The notes below the pieces were generated by a model that worked only from the letters and a program-made list of their open reading frames with translations, had not been told where the DNA came from and ran no database searches. Source: Nectonema munidae (lineage: Eukaryota; Nematomorpha; Nectonematoida; Nectonematidae). Taken from it: DNA of 64,000 nt. Position numbers and translations under genes: made by a program. The stretch lies in contig JAUIRK010000908.1 in NCBI GenBank assembly GCA_030549495.1, positions 1,055,501 to 1,119,500 on the forward strand, read 5' to 3'. Positions 1 through 12,600 of the stretch are shown here, piece by piece (within the stretch, counting starts at the first letter, position 1; each line of letters opens with the position of its first letter).

Positions 1-265
1 AATGTGCAAGAAATCTTCAATACCCCTTCATTAGCTATTCGCCTCCTCCGATAATTTTGGATTTTTTTAAACTAGTGTATATGAATTATGTAAATTTAAT
101 TAAAATATTTTCGGTGGAAGCATAGTTTTTAAATTTCATCAATTTTGTAAAAAAAAAATATAAAGTAGTCTTATAAATTCATGTATGCGCTGTATACACT
201 ATATTTTAAAGGATTGCTTGAATATTTGATCTCTCGTGGTATTTCCAGACCATTTTTCAACTTAT
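1..265 (+). repeat. Right-half fragment of the CAGGGGCG-ended repeat family
   Basis: This stretch is a diverged copy of the segments at 39655-39933, 45868-46110 (inverted) and 49310-50127. Shared landmarks are AAACTAGTGTATAT, the AT-rich middle containing TATAAAGTAGTCTTATAAATT, and TTGCTTGAATATTTG followed by GTATTTCCAGACC. The terminal GGATGTGCGCCCCTG is missing here and the left side runs off the window, so it is an old, truncated copy. It probably lies in an intron of the gene whose last exon is at 489. Confidence 0.75.
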
Positions 266-488
266 ACCCGTCTCTTGACTTATTTATTAAATGTATACAC
301 GTCAAAGGGCTGCACTAGGTATGGATAAAGATTTCTTAACCACACCCGTCATTTCATAATCTGTGGCGTTCCGTGTGTAATACGAGAAATACTCTAATCG
401 CGACATCTAGCAAACCTAAGATACGGCAATGTTTAAAACGCGTTGTACGCAAGGAAAGGAATAACAATAATGTTTACTTTATTTTCAG

Positions 489-585
489 CCAAACCGTCAT
501 CAAGCCCGTGCAGAATGCCTACTTTGCTATACAAAGAAGGAGCAAGCCTGCAAAAGCGACGCCACCCACCTCCTCATCCACTTGA
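489..585 (+). CDS. Terminal coding exon of an unidentified gene
   Basis: A pyrimidine-rich acceptor ending TTTATTTTCAG at 478-488 is followed by an exon much richer in G and C than its surroundings. The most likely frame begins at 490, with one base completing a split codon. It reads QTVIKPVQNAYFAIQRR and then a basic, Pro/Ser/Thr-rich tail ending SSST, with stop TGA at 583-585. Two poly(A) signals 25 and 41 bases later fit a very short 3' UTR. Earlier exons must lie left of the window or be hidden in 1-480. I do not recognise the protein. A second open frame (stop at 631) would run through the poly(A) signals and is less likely. Confidence 0.5.
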
Positions 586-610
586 ACAAGAACTCTTTTC
601 AGCATTTTGT

Positions 611-632
611 AATAAATCTTTCCCTCAATAAA
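611..632 (+). terminator. Two AATAAA poly(A) signals of the left-edge gene
   Basis: AATAAA occurs at 611-616 and again at 627-632, 25 to 45 bases after the TGA stop at 583-585. The pair closes a compact 3' UTR and supports a plus-strand transcript ending here. Confidence 0.55.
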
Positions 633-659
633 ATGCCTACATCTTTCTCACACTTATTT

Positions 660-1600
660 CATGCATCCTGCGCCTAACTATGCCAATTTTGACGCGATTA
701 TACCAAAATTGCTAGATAGAAATATTCGGGTTTCAATTCCGCGATAGAAATTTTGGTTAAAATCCCTCTCTGATTTTCTAAGATGGGCAAATTTATTTTA
801 AAAGCACCTTTGCACTCGATCGCAATTATAGTGATAATTATTTTTGAAAAATTTATAAACTAATCAGACAAAAGTAATCACAATATTCATGCTTCTCTTT
901 TTTCTTTTTAATTCAAGTTTTTATGTTACTCTTTTCTATTCTGAGAATGATAGTAAAATGCGAATAAATTCTTTTGATGTTTTTTTCATAGAAAAAAATG
1001 AGAGAGCAAATTGCTTCAAATGCAAAATCATTAATCCTCCCCTTTAATAACGCAACTGCTATGTTCAGTGCCTGCACGTAGTTGATTTTTCACCATTTTG
1101 AGTCTTACAAAATGAGAAACATGTTTCAGGTTGTGCAATTATATAATATTTTTGTATTTTACATGACAAGAGTTACCCTCGTTTGATGCAATCTATGCCT
1201 TTTTGTGCATTCAATCTCCAAACGTTAATTACCAAATTTTTAGCACAAAAATCACATTGAAAACTTTGAAATAAAATGCTGATATTCACTCCCATATAAA
1301 CTCAACTAGTAAAGAAGCTAATTTATAAAAAACTAAAAAAATAATTTCATAGCGTTAAATAAAAAATTTATAAAAGCAAATTTATTACAAGCAACTTTAG
1401 AATGAATTTTGCAAATCATAGTGTTGCATTCCTCTCTGCCTTTTGTTGACTACATCTACTCCACCTTTGAATTTGTTGTACGAAAGTAGGTTAGAGGTTT
1501 GGCATTATTATGTCGGGAGGACATAATGTAAACAACTTCAAAGTCCCACGTTGCATGTCTTTTAGAAATATGTGCGTTCAATGAAACAGAATAAATAATT
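660..1600. other. Intergenic, no gene seen
   Basis: AT-rich sequence downstream of the left-edge gene. I find no long open frame, RNA gene or recognisable transposon protein. Confidence 0.5.
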
Positions 1601-1622
1601 CGTCGTTCACACTCAACAAGCT

Positions 1623-2279
1623 GATGTGGAGAAAGAGAAAAATTATTCCTAGGCTCAACAAATATCTTTTAGATCGTATATGAACACACAAATTTTATTT
1701 TGCTTATTGTAATGTTCATTGCCGCAACACTATAGCTTTTGCTATAGTGATCTTCAATGTGGAAGAACATTCAATAACTATTGGTATGAAAGCTTGTCGA
1801 ATAGCGAGTGTAGCGTAACCGATAACTACACTAACTTTCGTTTGAAAGTGGATTGATCTGCATAAAGTTCATTCAATTTCAATAAAGATATTGGAAGATA
1901 TAAATTGTTTATATAATTCAAATACCATATTGATACCACTACAATAAACGGTGAACATACTGGTAGTAGTAGAGTATTGATGTGACAATATGATCATCAC
2001 AATCCACGAAATATAATTAATACGAAAAAATGTTTACATAAATAAATTTCGATATTATAACAAAGATTTGTGAGCCACTTTTCTATTCGCATCAATTGTT
2101 CCCGATATCCACTAAAATAATAAAATCAATGAATATTTTTCTCATTATAGCAAAAGCGATAGTGTTGCGGTAATGAACATTACAAAACGCAAAATAAGAT
2201 TTGTGTGTTTAATTTCTTTACCATATACGAACGAAAGGATTTGTTGAGTCTAGGGATAATTTTTCTCTTTCTCCGCATC
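1623..2279. repeat. Long inverted-repeat (foldback/MITE-like) element
   Basis: The arm at 1623-1750 (starting GATGTGGAGAAAGAG, ending AACACTATAGC and TTTTGCTATAGTG) reappears inverted at 2143-2279 (CATTATAGCAAAAGCG to CTTTCTCCGCATC) with modest divergence and a small indel. About 390 bases of unrelated AT-rich DNA separate the arms. The arrangement fits a non-autonomous transposon with long terminal inverted repeats. No transposase or clear target duplication was found, so the superfamily is unassigned. Confidence 0.6.
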
Positions 2280-2289
2280 CGTTTTGTGT

Positions 2290-3390
2290 TGTCCCCCAAT
2301 TAAGTATAACAATTTATGTTTTCTCGTATGGACTATTGAGGTGAAAGATTAAATTATCTTAATTCAAAAAATTATATGTAATTTAATTTTATGAAAAACG
2401 CATCGCATTATATGGGGCCCAATGGCTTTTCTAGTGTAAAAAACCAAAATAGATGACGTTAAAACAAAGATGTCCGTCAAGCGAGGGTGTGCCAAAATTC
2501 ATTTCAAGTTTTTTCTCATTTCTTGCAATTGACGTGTATTCTATGTGTGGCATGGCCATGTACCACCTCTGTCTCCCAGTATGTGATTGACGGTTATGAA
2601 TATACCGAATTGAAAAAAACCTTTTTCTCTCTTGGTCTTCTATACAATAATCTATATTTATTTTATATAAAGTTACACAGTTTTACAATTGAAAATTTTA
2701 GATCACTCATTTAAAAGAAGCTTTTTAAAATCACTTTAGTATCATTTATTACATCAATTTAAGTTTTTTGCATGGAAAAAACATCTAAACAAATTATACT
2801 TAAAAATAAGGTAGTAAGATGAAATTTCAAATATAATATTATATTTTTTAGTTAGTACTGTTAGTAACAAAAATCTATAAGGAATTAAGTTTAAAAGAAT
2901 TCTGTATTAGATTATACTCATTGCATTAAATTTTAACCACAAAACCTCTATTTTAAACTCACTTCACTCAGTGTTTCCCTAACTTTTCAAGCTTCAACTC
3001 ATTAGCACACAAAAGAGCTTTTCATCACCTAACAAGAATTGATGAGCTTTGAATTCATATAAAACTTGAGTGTCACAAATTTTAAAGATTATGCGTGAAT
3101 TCACTGATTAAATGAACTCATAAAAGTGTTGAAACTATGGAACCGAAGAACGTTTTGTTAATTTTTTTTATTCATTTTAACAATTAAAAATTTTTCAACT
3201 TCAACTCCTTTGACTCATCGCAGCTTTACTCTTGAATGCCTTATAGATTTCTATCTTATTTAATTAAAAAATTAAATATTAAGTTTTAGGGGGTATTGAT
3301 AAAGTTTGGTGAATTCGGATTTGTGCGACACAACATGAGAGAAAAGTATAGCAGACACGAAGAATGTTTGCACCGAAATGATTATCTCGA
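2290..3390. other. Intergenic, no gene seen
   Basis: AT-rich spacer between the foldback element and the 3' end of UBE2G2. A 75-codon open frame at 2487-2714 has no recognisable content. Confidence 0.45.
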
Positions 3391-3397
3391 ATTAAAA

Positions 3398-3403
3398 TTT
3401 ATT
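3398..3403 (-). terminator. UBE2G2: Candidate poly(A) signal of UBE2G2
   Basis: AATAAA on the minus strand, 130 bases past the UBE2G2 stop codon. It is the first canonical hexamer in that 3' flank. Confidence 0.5.
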
Positions 3404-3532
3404 AATTACTAATATTAGTGTAAAGTAGAAAGAGAAGAAGAAATGGGCATGTGATACACAAAGAAATAATATATACACACACTGACAATCCGTTTGACAG
3501 TTAATGTAAGAAAGTGAGAATCTTCGCTCTCT

Positions 3533-3645
3533 TTACAAGCCAAGTGTTTTTTTAACGAGTTGGCGCGCTTTTCTGTTGAATGCTTCGCGGTCATTCCTCC
3601 ACATCTTGGCGGCATCGACGTTTGCGGCACTTTCATCATTCGGTT
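3533..3645 (-). CDS. UBE2G2: UBE2G2 coding exon 5
   Basis: Starts after TTCTATTTCAG and reads [17 protein letters not shown], then a basic helix ending KKTLGL and TAA at 3535-3533. This corresponds to the conserved C-terminal helices of UBE2G2. Confidence 0.96.
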
Positions 3646-6600
3646 CTGAAATAGAAGAACACATAAATAACAGCACATGAAACAGAATTGACACTAAATT
3701 CTGCGATTTTTATTTATTTTAGCCCATATCACCCCATCGTTAGTTCAATCTGATACAGGCGATGGCAGCTCTGCCTAGGTAGAGTCTGAGTCGTAGCCAT
3801 ACTTTGTTTCTGGAGTTGGAGTCAAATCCAGAAAAATAACACCCACTCAATGCTTATGAATGTTGTATAGCCTATTTCCTTTAAAAAAGCCCGCCCGCCC
3901 GCCTCTCAAAGAGCGCTTGAACATCAAAAACTAGGCACTGTAAAGTAAGACAAACGACAGGTTGAACAAAAAACGGAAGGATGAATGATAATGTTTATAA
4001 AGTGGAATATATTGCGCAAAAGTGCGAATTGAATATAAAAGTAAATAAAAGAGTGCAAATAGTCGTTGAATGAATGAATGTATCAAATCACATGAGGAAA
4101 AATCTACCCCTTTTAATTCTATTGACCATTTTTTCATAAATAAAAATTTAGACCATTATAATTTCAAAAAATAACGATAGTCAAGAAGCTTACCTGCTAA
4201 CATACTTATCACCGACAACAAAATCTTTTCTATACTTTGCACAGGACTCCATCTCTCAAACGAAGATTCATAACCGAGTGGGTCATCTCCCGGAGCGTGT
4301 AAGATGGAAATGCACACTTTGCCATCTGGAAAAACTGAAAAAAGAACACATTTACATGTAAACAATAAACGATACATTCAAAACATATCATCTATATGTG
4401 TCTCGCGTCTGGAGGCATATATTTTAACAATATTTTTACAATATCTTTGCTAAGACTAATACACATAATTCATTGGTTTTTAACCTATCACTCAGAAAAC
4501 AGGTAAATTTGGCAATGAAAAACTACCTACATAGTATTTTTGTGAAGCTCAGAACCATATATAATGCCTCCGCAGCTTTGCCAAGCTCGTAGAAACATAA
4601 ATCAGGAGGAGAGCTATCCTCAAATTTAAATGGTAACGACCTCTTTTAAGTTTTGTCACATGAGAAAAGGCATATTATATTAACATAAAAAACCTCTCAC
4701 TACAAAAAAAGATAAAAACCCAACTAACAGCTAAATAGTGATGCAAATCATTTCAAACTTCTTACTTTACATAAATGAATTCTAGAACAAAATACTCAAC
4801 TAAATATAATAAATCGGGGGTTCTTTTTCACTGATTGGCCAAGATTCGAAGAACTGAAACTTGACTTTTTATATCTTAAATGTAGAGTATATAAAAATTT
4901 AATCTTATCCACGTTGTTATATATATATGTACATATCATAATAGCTAGTTTAATTTTGGCATATTTATTTATGTTCATATTGTCTTTGTAAAAAAGTTAA
5001 TCAATCTAATCGTAAAACCCAAAAAAAGCTTTACAATATACAAAATACCTATAACTAATCTATATATTTCTTTAAAACAGCTAAAAAGCCTTTAAATCGT
5101 TGGAAATTGAAAAGACTAATAAAAAACTAGTAAAATTTCATGTACTCGAACTAAACTTTTTTCAACTCCAGTACGAAGCCAAGTGCTATACCAGAAGGTT
5201 CGAATGATAGAGACGAAAAGGTAATTGCAAAATAGAGTTAAAAGACAGTAAAAATGTACAATAGCTGTATAAGTGTCTCGATATCGTATAGTGTAATGAT
5301 AATAGTGCTCTTTGTAGAGCTAATAAGATCGAGGTTTTCTCAACACGCTCGGTTGTGCAACCAGCCAGTGCATTCAATAAGGATTTATCGCGACCAATCT
5401 TTATAATCCGAAAATAGTTCGCTATCGACCGCATGTACTTACAAAATCGACACAGAGTCCAAATCCGAATATTTAAAAATTTTAAATATTCTAGATCAAC
5501 TCTTCCTTCCGGCTTCGACTAAAGAAGCTCGCACAAAAATTCATTTTTTCGATATATCAATATAACATACAAATTTATTTTAGTTGTCAGTATGCCAATT
5601 ACTTGCATACATTGCGATTTTGCGCACAACATGGTGTGTACTTATTATCATAAAACAGCGATGTATTGCATTTTTTTTATAATATCCACGTCATAAAATT
5701 TCAAAGATATAGAACTTTAATCTATTCGCTAAAAAATCAATACTTTTATGATAACTGTGCATTGAGCTTACCTTTAAACCTGGTGAACAAAAAGACAGGG
5801 AGAGAGAGATAATGTTTTAACACACAAAATTTTGTACACTTTAAAAGTTAGTAAACTGAAGTAGTATACTCATGTAGCGACAAATAGATTCACGTCTCCA
5901 CAATGGCGTACTTATCTTTAATGCCGCCCAGACGGATGTTAATTTTGCCCCCCCCCCTCAAAACTCTGTAATTTAAGTCTAAAATATCTTGATTAAATTT
6001 TTTATGATAATGTATTAATACAAATAAATTCTGCGCCTGGGACAGACAGTCCCTCCGGACGGCGTCTCCAGCCAAACTTGGGTAGCGACACTTGTTCGAG
6101 AAGCGCTGCGTTTATGCGAAAAAATATATATATAAAAAGAACTTACTATTAGGATGAAATATTTCGCATTTGAATTTCATTGTGGGAGGAGAAAGGGGAT
6201 AATCTGAGGGAAAACAAAGAACAGATGGAAAGATGCCTCCTTCAAAGCAAGTGCTCTCAGGACCTCTGTCAGAAGAAAGGGATAGAATTACACACACACA
6301 CACACAGTTAAATTTGCCTAAGTCGGTTTTAACTCTACGATTACTAAAGAGAATATACCTTTTAATTTTATAGCAATCGGGTCAATCGACAGCAACTACT
6401 AAGTTTGATTTCTACATATTGCTTATAAATTACAAAATTAGCACTTAGATCTTATTGATTCCCAACCTTTTCGAAGTGATTACTCCAAATGCAATTTAGG
6501 AATTATCAATTACCCCAGCGAAGATATATCCGTAAATATCAGATGTTTTATTTCTTTGCAGTTACGTGATGAACTGCACAGGTCATATAACCAGTTATTG

Positions 6601-9600
6601 GCCCTATATATTAAGGATGCAGCAGCATCAAAAATGCGAAGCACATTTTATGCTTGTTCTGCTATTTGAGTCTGAGGGTTAAGCTTACATTAACTGTGCA
6701 TTTTTTTTCTATACTCGGTTTGTCACTGAATAGGCTAATCGGGCGTCAGATGAAATGTTTAGTCTTCTATGTTTCTTAGCCTCCATACCCAAATCTTGAC
6801 TGGTGAAAACCCTATGAGAATTTGCACTGTTAGAGAGGGTGTCGGTTTATTTTGTATCAAGAGATCTAGAAAGTACTTGGGCAATTCGGGATTATACATA
6901 AATGACATCTCGCAAAATAAGTTTTTAAACCCCCCCCCCCCTCCCCCTGTAGTAACTTTTGCCACTCCTGCTTTATTTTTTATTACAGAGCATCTAGAAT
7001 TAGTGCCCCCCCCCTCGGTAGGGGACGTCATATATGTATGATCCCTTCTCATCAGAAATGATATTCACTCACAAAAGGATTTCATATTCATTCACTGTTG
7101 GGACCACTGAAATCTTGAAAGTACGCCAGCATGTTTTCTAAGAGGCTGGCCATGCAATCTCTAATGTCTGTCTTCATGTGATAATATCTTCAGAATTCAG
7201 CGTATCAAGAATGTCATCCAAAGTAGATAATTGTGCAAAACTCCCATTCCAACACATCTAATTCATAGGTGCAGTTCACACAAAAGGAAGCGATGTTTAC
7301 CCGAATTTCTAATGACTTGTTCAGTCTCCCTTGAAGTTCAAAACATCTTTTGCCATTCTCATCAGTCTCTTCAGTTTAAATCTCACTGACTACACTAGAA
7401 GTTAAGAGTATACATATAAATATTGCATATATCAGCATAAACTGTGAAACAGGGAGTGAAGCTGCACCCCCTAACCAATTTTGGGGCTGCGAATCGGTTT
7501 TGCACAACCTATATTCCGGTTATATTTATGGAGATTTGACATTCAAAACATAAAACTTTAAAAATAAAACATTTAACTTTAAAGCTTTCAGCTTTAGTTG
7601 CCCCCAGAGAGAGAAGTTTCAGCGCATGTTAAGAATATGAGAACGCAGTACAACGAAACAACGCCGTGTAATTAATCGTGCTCGTATGCATACACATAAA
7701 CGTTCCCGTGTCACTGTATATGAGGCATGGACAAGCTATGGGCCGCCTCTTAATTTTTTATGCCACCCAACTATCATTAGAAATTCCGTTTTCAAGATAA
7801 AATAATGTGATTATTAACATACTTATTATTTTTTGCATTTGTCTATCGCATAATAATTCTTTAGCAAACAGTTTGACTTCTACCACACACATATGCAATT
7901 TCTGAAAGAATAGAAGTAAGTCTTCTAACATTTTCCTTACCTATACTTTAGTTTAATATTATACAACTAATATTATGAGTAATTGTAATTAATAACTGTA
8001 ATGACAAACTAATTAATTTTAAAACAAACTTGTCTTGAACTAAACTTTTTATGAACTGAGGGGCATAATGGCATTGTAAGTCGTATATTTATAATGGGTA
8101 TTTTCAGAAAACAATTGTTATCAGTACTTTTGAATATATGATCTGACTGCCATCATATTTATAACACAATTATTCATAAGAAAGAATTTTGAACATTTTT
8201 TAATGTTAACTAGTTATAAAGCATATTTTGAATTGAAAAAAACTGAATTAGTAGGCAACTTGCATATTAGTGTCTGAATATCGCGCTTATTATTAAGGCA
8301 TGTACGTACAAGGTGTGCTCCGCTCACATATATATATATATATCCATTAAAAGTTCTATTTTTGAATCAAATTTTGAACTTTAATTTCATCCGTTTATTT
8401 GAGAGTTTTATTACAAGTTGAATTCAACACATTTCGATTCATCAAATATTATTTATCTCAATATTCAAAAATATCTTAGAGTTATTGAGTTAACCTGAAA
8501 ATTAATATCATTGCATTCGTATTGTTTCCTCGCTTTCTAAAAAAGTTTTAAACTTACGTAACAAGAGCTTCCCAAACAAAGAAGTTATCTTCGGTTACAG
8601 GACCAGCTATCACACCTTCTGGAGGATTGTGAGTCATTTCTAAAAGTGAAAAAAGAATTACGAAGAATGATACAAAGGTGTAAGCGCATCGTTAGAAAGA
8701 CAAAAGTCAAATATGGAAGCAGAAAATTTTTATTAAAAGGCATTTGCAAGCGCTGACAAATTTATTTGTGTATTCGATTAGTCGTTAACAGGTTATCTAA
8801 AAGATCATATAAGATTACGCGACGAGTGTTTGGACTTAGAACTTTTTCACTTATTTCCGATACTCCACCGTTTTCTAGCAATCTTCATGCTACAACACTT
8901 TCTCCGATCATGCTAGAGTTATTCAGGGCAAACAATTTTTGACCTAAAAATTACGAGTTTTTTTTTACTTTATGTCCTTCAAAATTTTTACTTTTTAACC
9001 TAAAAATCCTAAAATTTTGACTTAATTTTTTTTTAATTGCAGATTTTCAAACTAATGAATAAATTTATTGCACAATACTCATTGCATTCGCACCCGAAAA
9101 CAAAAAAATTTAAACATTTGAATTAAAATAAAATAACATATATTTAACAATGTTATTCGCATTGAAAGTACGATCTTTAGCCAATAGCTTCCTTTTCAAC
9201 ATCGAAAAAGATCTTTCAACCGACGTTGTGGTCGATTGGCATTTTTGGAGAAGGAGATACTCACTGGGAGAAATATTATGATTTTCCAATTGCATAATTT
9301 TGGAAATGTCATTTTTTCAAACCTTTTTTTCATATAATTCTTATCGATCGCTTCACAGTTGGTTAAATAAGCTTTTATTGGCTCATCGATCGAGCCAATT
9401 AAGACAAAAAATTTGCTTGTTTGTTAGTTTCTCTTTGAGCTCATTAAGATTTTCTTCGGCGAGTTTATTCAATACAAGTCGGCTAGATGATACTGATGGT
9501 ATATTGTAGCCTAAACTTTGAAAAAACTTGCGAATGAAAGAATGTGAAAGTTTGTGTAAGGGTATGTTGGATTCTAGAAAAGAAACGATGACACCTTCAG

Positions 9601-12600
9601 AAAAAGTTTTTTAACAGGTGTAGCAAAATTTTGCATAGACGAAGTAGAGGAAAGGAAAGCCAAAAATTTCTGATGTTTTTTGCTATTTCTATGACTTTCG
9701 ACGAAAAAAGATTTTTTCTATTAACATTGACTTTGCAAAGTTTGCAAAACAGCTCTTTATTATCGATCTCGAATTCTTTAGGGTATTTCGAAACTAAAGT
9801 ATTGACTTTCGATGAATATGTTTTTGCAGGTTTAGGCATGATTGACAAAAATTTATATGAGTCTTTAATATAAAATAATAATTATTTAATATTGATATTT
9901 AAAACTAATGTTAAATTTTAATAATTTTTTCCATTTTAGGTTAAGTGATTGCGAAAAAAAAGCTAAAACTGGGTGTTTAAGAAATTTTTTTTCTTACTAT
10001 TGATTTTGTGAAAACATTTTTTCTCAAATCGCAATTTTCGTTTTTTATTTTTGAAATTTGAAAGTTTTGAAAAAAATTTGACTTTATGAATTTTTTTACC
10101 TAACGTTAATTTTTTTTGACTTTATTGACTTAATAAGAATTATATTTTGAAAGAAAATTAGGTGCTGAATCGAATGAGCATAGTTAGAAATCGCCTAGTT
10201 CAGCGCAAAATTTTTTTTACTTTATTGACTTTTGTGCGCCCTGGTTATTATACATTATATTCATTCATGTGTTAAACAAAAATACTTTTATCAGTGAGGG
10301 ATTATGCTACGTAGTGTAGATAATAGATAAAGTGGTATTTTAATCTACGTTATATGATATAAATATATAGTAACGAAAACATACAATGTATACTTTGCGC
10401 AGGACATGTTTTGCCTATTGAAGGCTCATCAGCCGCGTTTGCACATTCGATTCCAAAGTCGAAGTTACGATAGCATGGATAGTATGCAAGCACAATTATA
10501 TAAGAGCTTTTATACATGGAAGATTACCGTTTTCCAATGAACTAGATGGTGTAAAAATCTAGTATTGAGATTTTCAAAAAAACATTTGACAGTGAATCTT
10601 CTGAATTAAAAATCTCTACACATTTATCTTAATAGTTACTATTTTAATCATCAATTACCCAAAAAAGTCACCTGTAAATTTTCAAACAGTTAGTTACCAT
10701 AACTGACAGATACCAATAAAGTAGAAAACATTTTGTAATTGAAGAGAATTATGAGTGATTTCATAAAGAACACCAATTTTAAAAAAAAATTGATTAACAA
10801 ATATTCAGAGAGATAACTGTTTATATCACCTGATACTACAACACATGATTTTGATATAAAAAAAAGGCCAAGAACAACAAAGAGATTCTCTTCAATAGAT
10901 TATATAAAATGGAAAGTATATCTACCAAGGCAGTCCCAGTTTAGAATGAAGGGCAAAATTAGATATATAAAGTATAGGAGAAATGGAATACAAACTACAC
11001 GCTGATAGAGAATTTCTAAACAAAACAATAGAGGCCCTATTGAGATATATAGTTCAAAGCTGCCTCTTTAGTTAGTAAACAAAAGGAAGGCCAAGGAGAT
11101 CCAAAAGCAGGGCTTCGGAGCCGCCTCAAAATTTTTTTGGCTCCGGAGCGAATATTTTTTTTCCATGGCTCCGACTCCGGCTCCAGCACCGCTCTCTTTC
11201 ACCACCCTGGTGTAAATACTAAATACATCCGTAATATATATATATATAATATAAGTATATACTATATCAGTTTTATCATAGTTTTAAATTATAAATTTTT
11301 TTAATTCATGTATTTATGTAAATTTTTTGATGGATAGAATGTTTTTAAAATTTATTTATATAAGTTTGATCTTAAAAATAGCATTGTTTCAACAATATCT
11401 TCTTTCATACTAGCGCGTAGATCGGATTTTAAAATTTTCAGAGCCAAACTGTGAGACTTTAGATACATCATAAAATGGCGTGGAGCCTGATATGGGGAGC
11501 CGCATTTTGTTATTTGTGACTCCGGCTCCTAGTAGAAAAAATTGCGCGGCTCCAGCTCCGAAGCCCGGCCCAAAATGTTCTGTTTAGTTATAGTAGCACA
11601 CAGTAATATTTTTCACCAAGTCATGTCATTTTACAATTTTTATAAAAATTTTTATTGCTGAATTAATAAATCATTAAATATATTATAATATATAACCCAT
11701 CTATAGAGTTATTATGGACAAATTTGATAAGAAATAAGAATTTATAAAATTAAATTTTATTAGCTTTTAGCAAATATAATCTCAGGTCGCTTTGAGTATA
11801 AATTTGGTCCAATTTCTATTTATGAAAATGGATAAAATCATATATCTAGATAGAAATTTATTTTATCGACTGGGTTTAAATATACAGTGAAACTTCGATC
11901 TCTCGAACATGTGATATCTCGAAGTTCTTTTTATAAATCAATGTAGTCTTCAATTAACTAAATAGATAACCATTTTAATAATATTGAAAGGTAGTATTCG
12001 TTACCTTTGTATATATTGACAAAAATACAGTCATGATGAAATAGAGAAAGGTGCGTTTGCTAAGACGAACAATAATAGTTCAAAATGATATGCATGTTTG
12101 ATTTGCCGTGCATGGAAAAGTTTATTCTAAAAGAATAATAAAAAGTGTTTGGCATTAAGTCACCTACCAAACCTAATTTACAACAAGTGAAATATTTTGG
12201 ATGAATTAATTACCAAAAGTTGGTTTATTAATAAATTAAGGCAATATTAAGCCTAAAAAATATGGAATTATAATATATCTTCAAGTTCATATATTTGGCA
12301 TTGATTGAAAGGTTTGATTGATTTTCATAAAAAAAATAATGACACCATCAGATTCGTAATCAAATTATTTAGTGATTTGACTCGAGAATTTTGTAAAAAT
12401 ATTCAATTTTTTATAAAAGGAGGCAAATAAAAATAGTTAGTTATGAATTGGGTTAAGTAGTTTGTCGTGAAAGAGGCGTTGTAGAAAAGGTAACATTTTT
12501 TGTAAAAATTGTACAAGACAGGAATGATTATATTTTAGAAATTTAAGGTCTTTCCTTTTTTTAAATAAAAACACATTAAATTTTATTAAATTCTATTTTA

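Larger units (their letters stand above)
8924..10243 (-). mobile_element. Internally deleted hAT transposon in UBE2G2 intron 1
   Basis: The ends are CAGGGCAAACAATTTTTGAC at 8924 and, inverted, CAGGGCGCACAAAAGTCAAT at 10243. They match over the first six bases and then diverge. The flanks GAGTTATT and GTTATTAT share GTTATT, a worn remnant of an 8-bp target duplication. Between them lie the first and last parts of one hAT transposase in the same orientation, with most of the middle missing, so it is non-autonomous. Copies of TTTTTACTTTATTGAC-like sequence near both ends extend the subterminal similarity. Confidence 0.75.

Noticed and set aside
2487-2714. 75-codon frame with a hydrophobic start
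   Set aside because: AT-rich composition, no supporting signals and no recognised family.
6759-7052. Overlapping frames of about 90 codons on both strands with Pro or Gly runs
   Set aside because: Formed by C-runs in an intronic repeat; no homology recognised and open on both strands.
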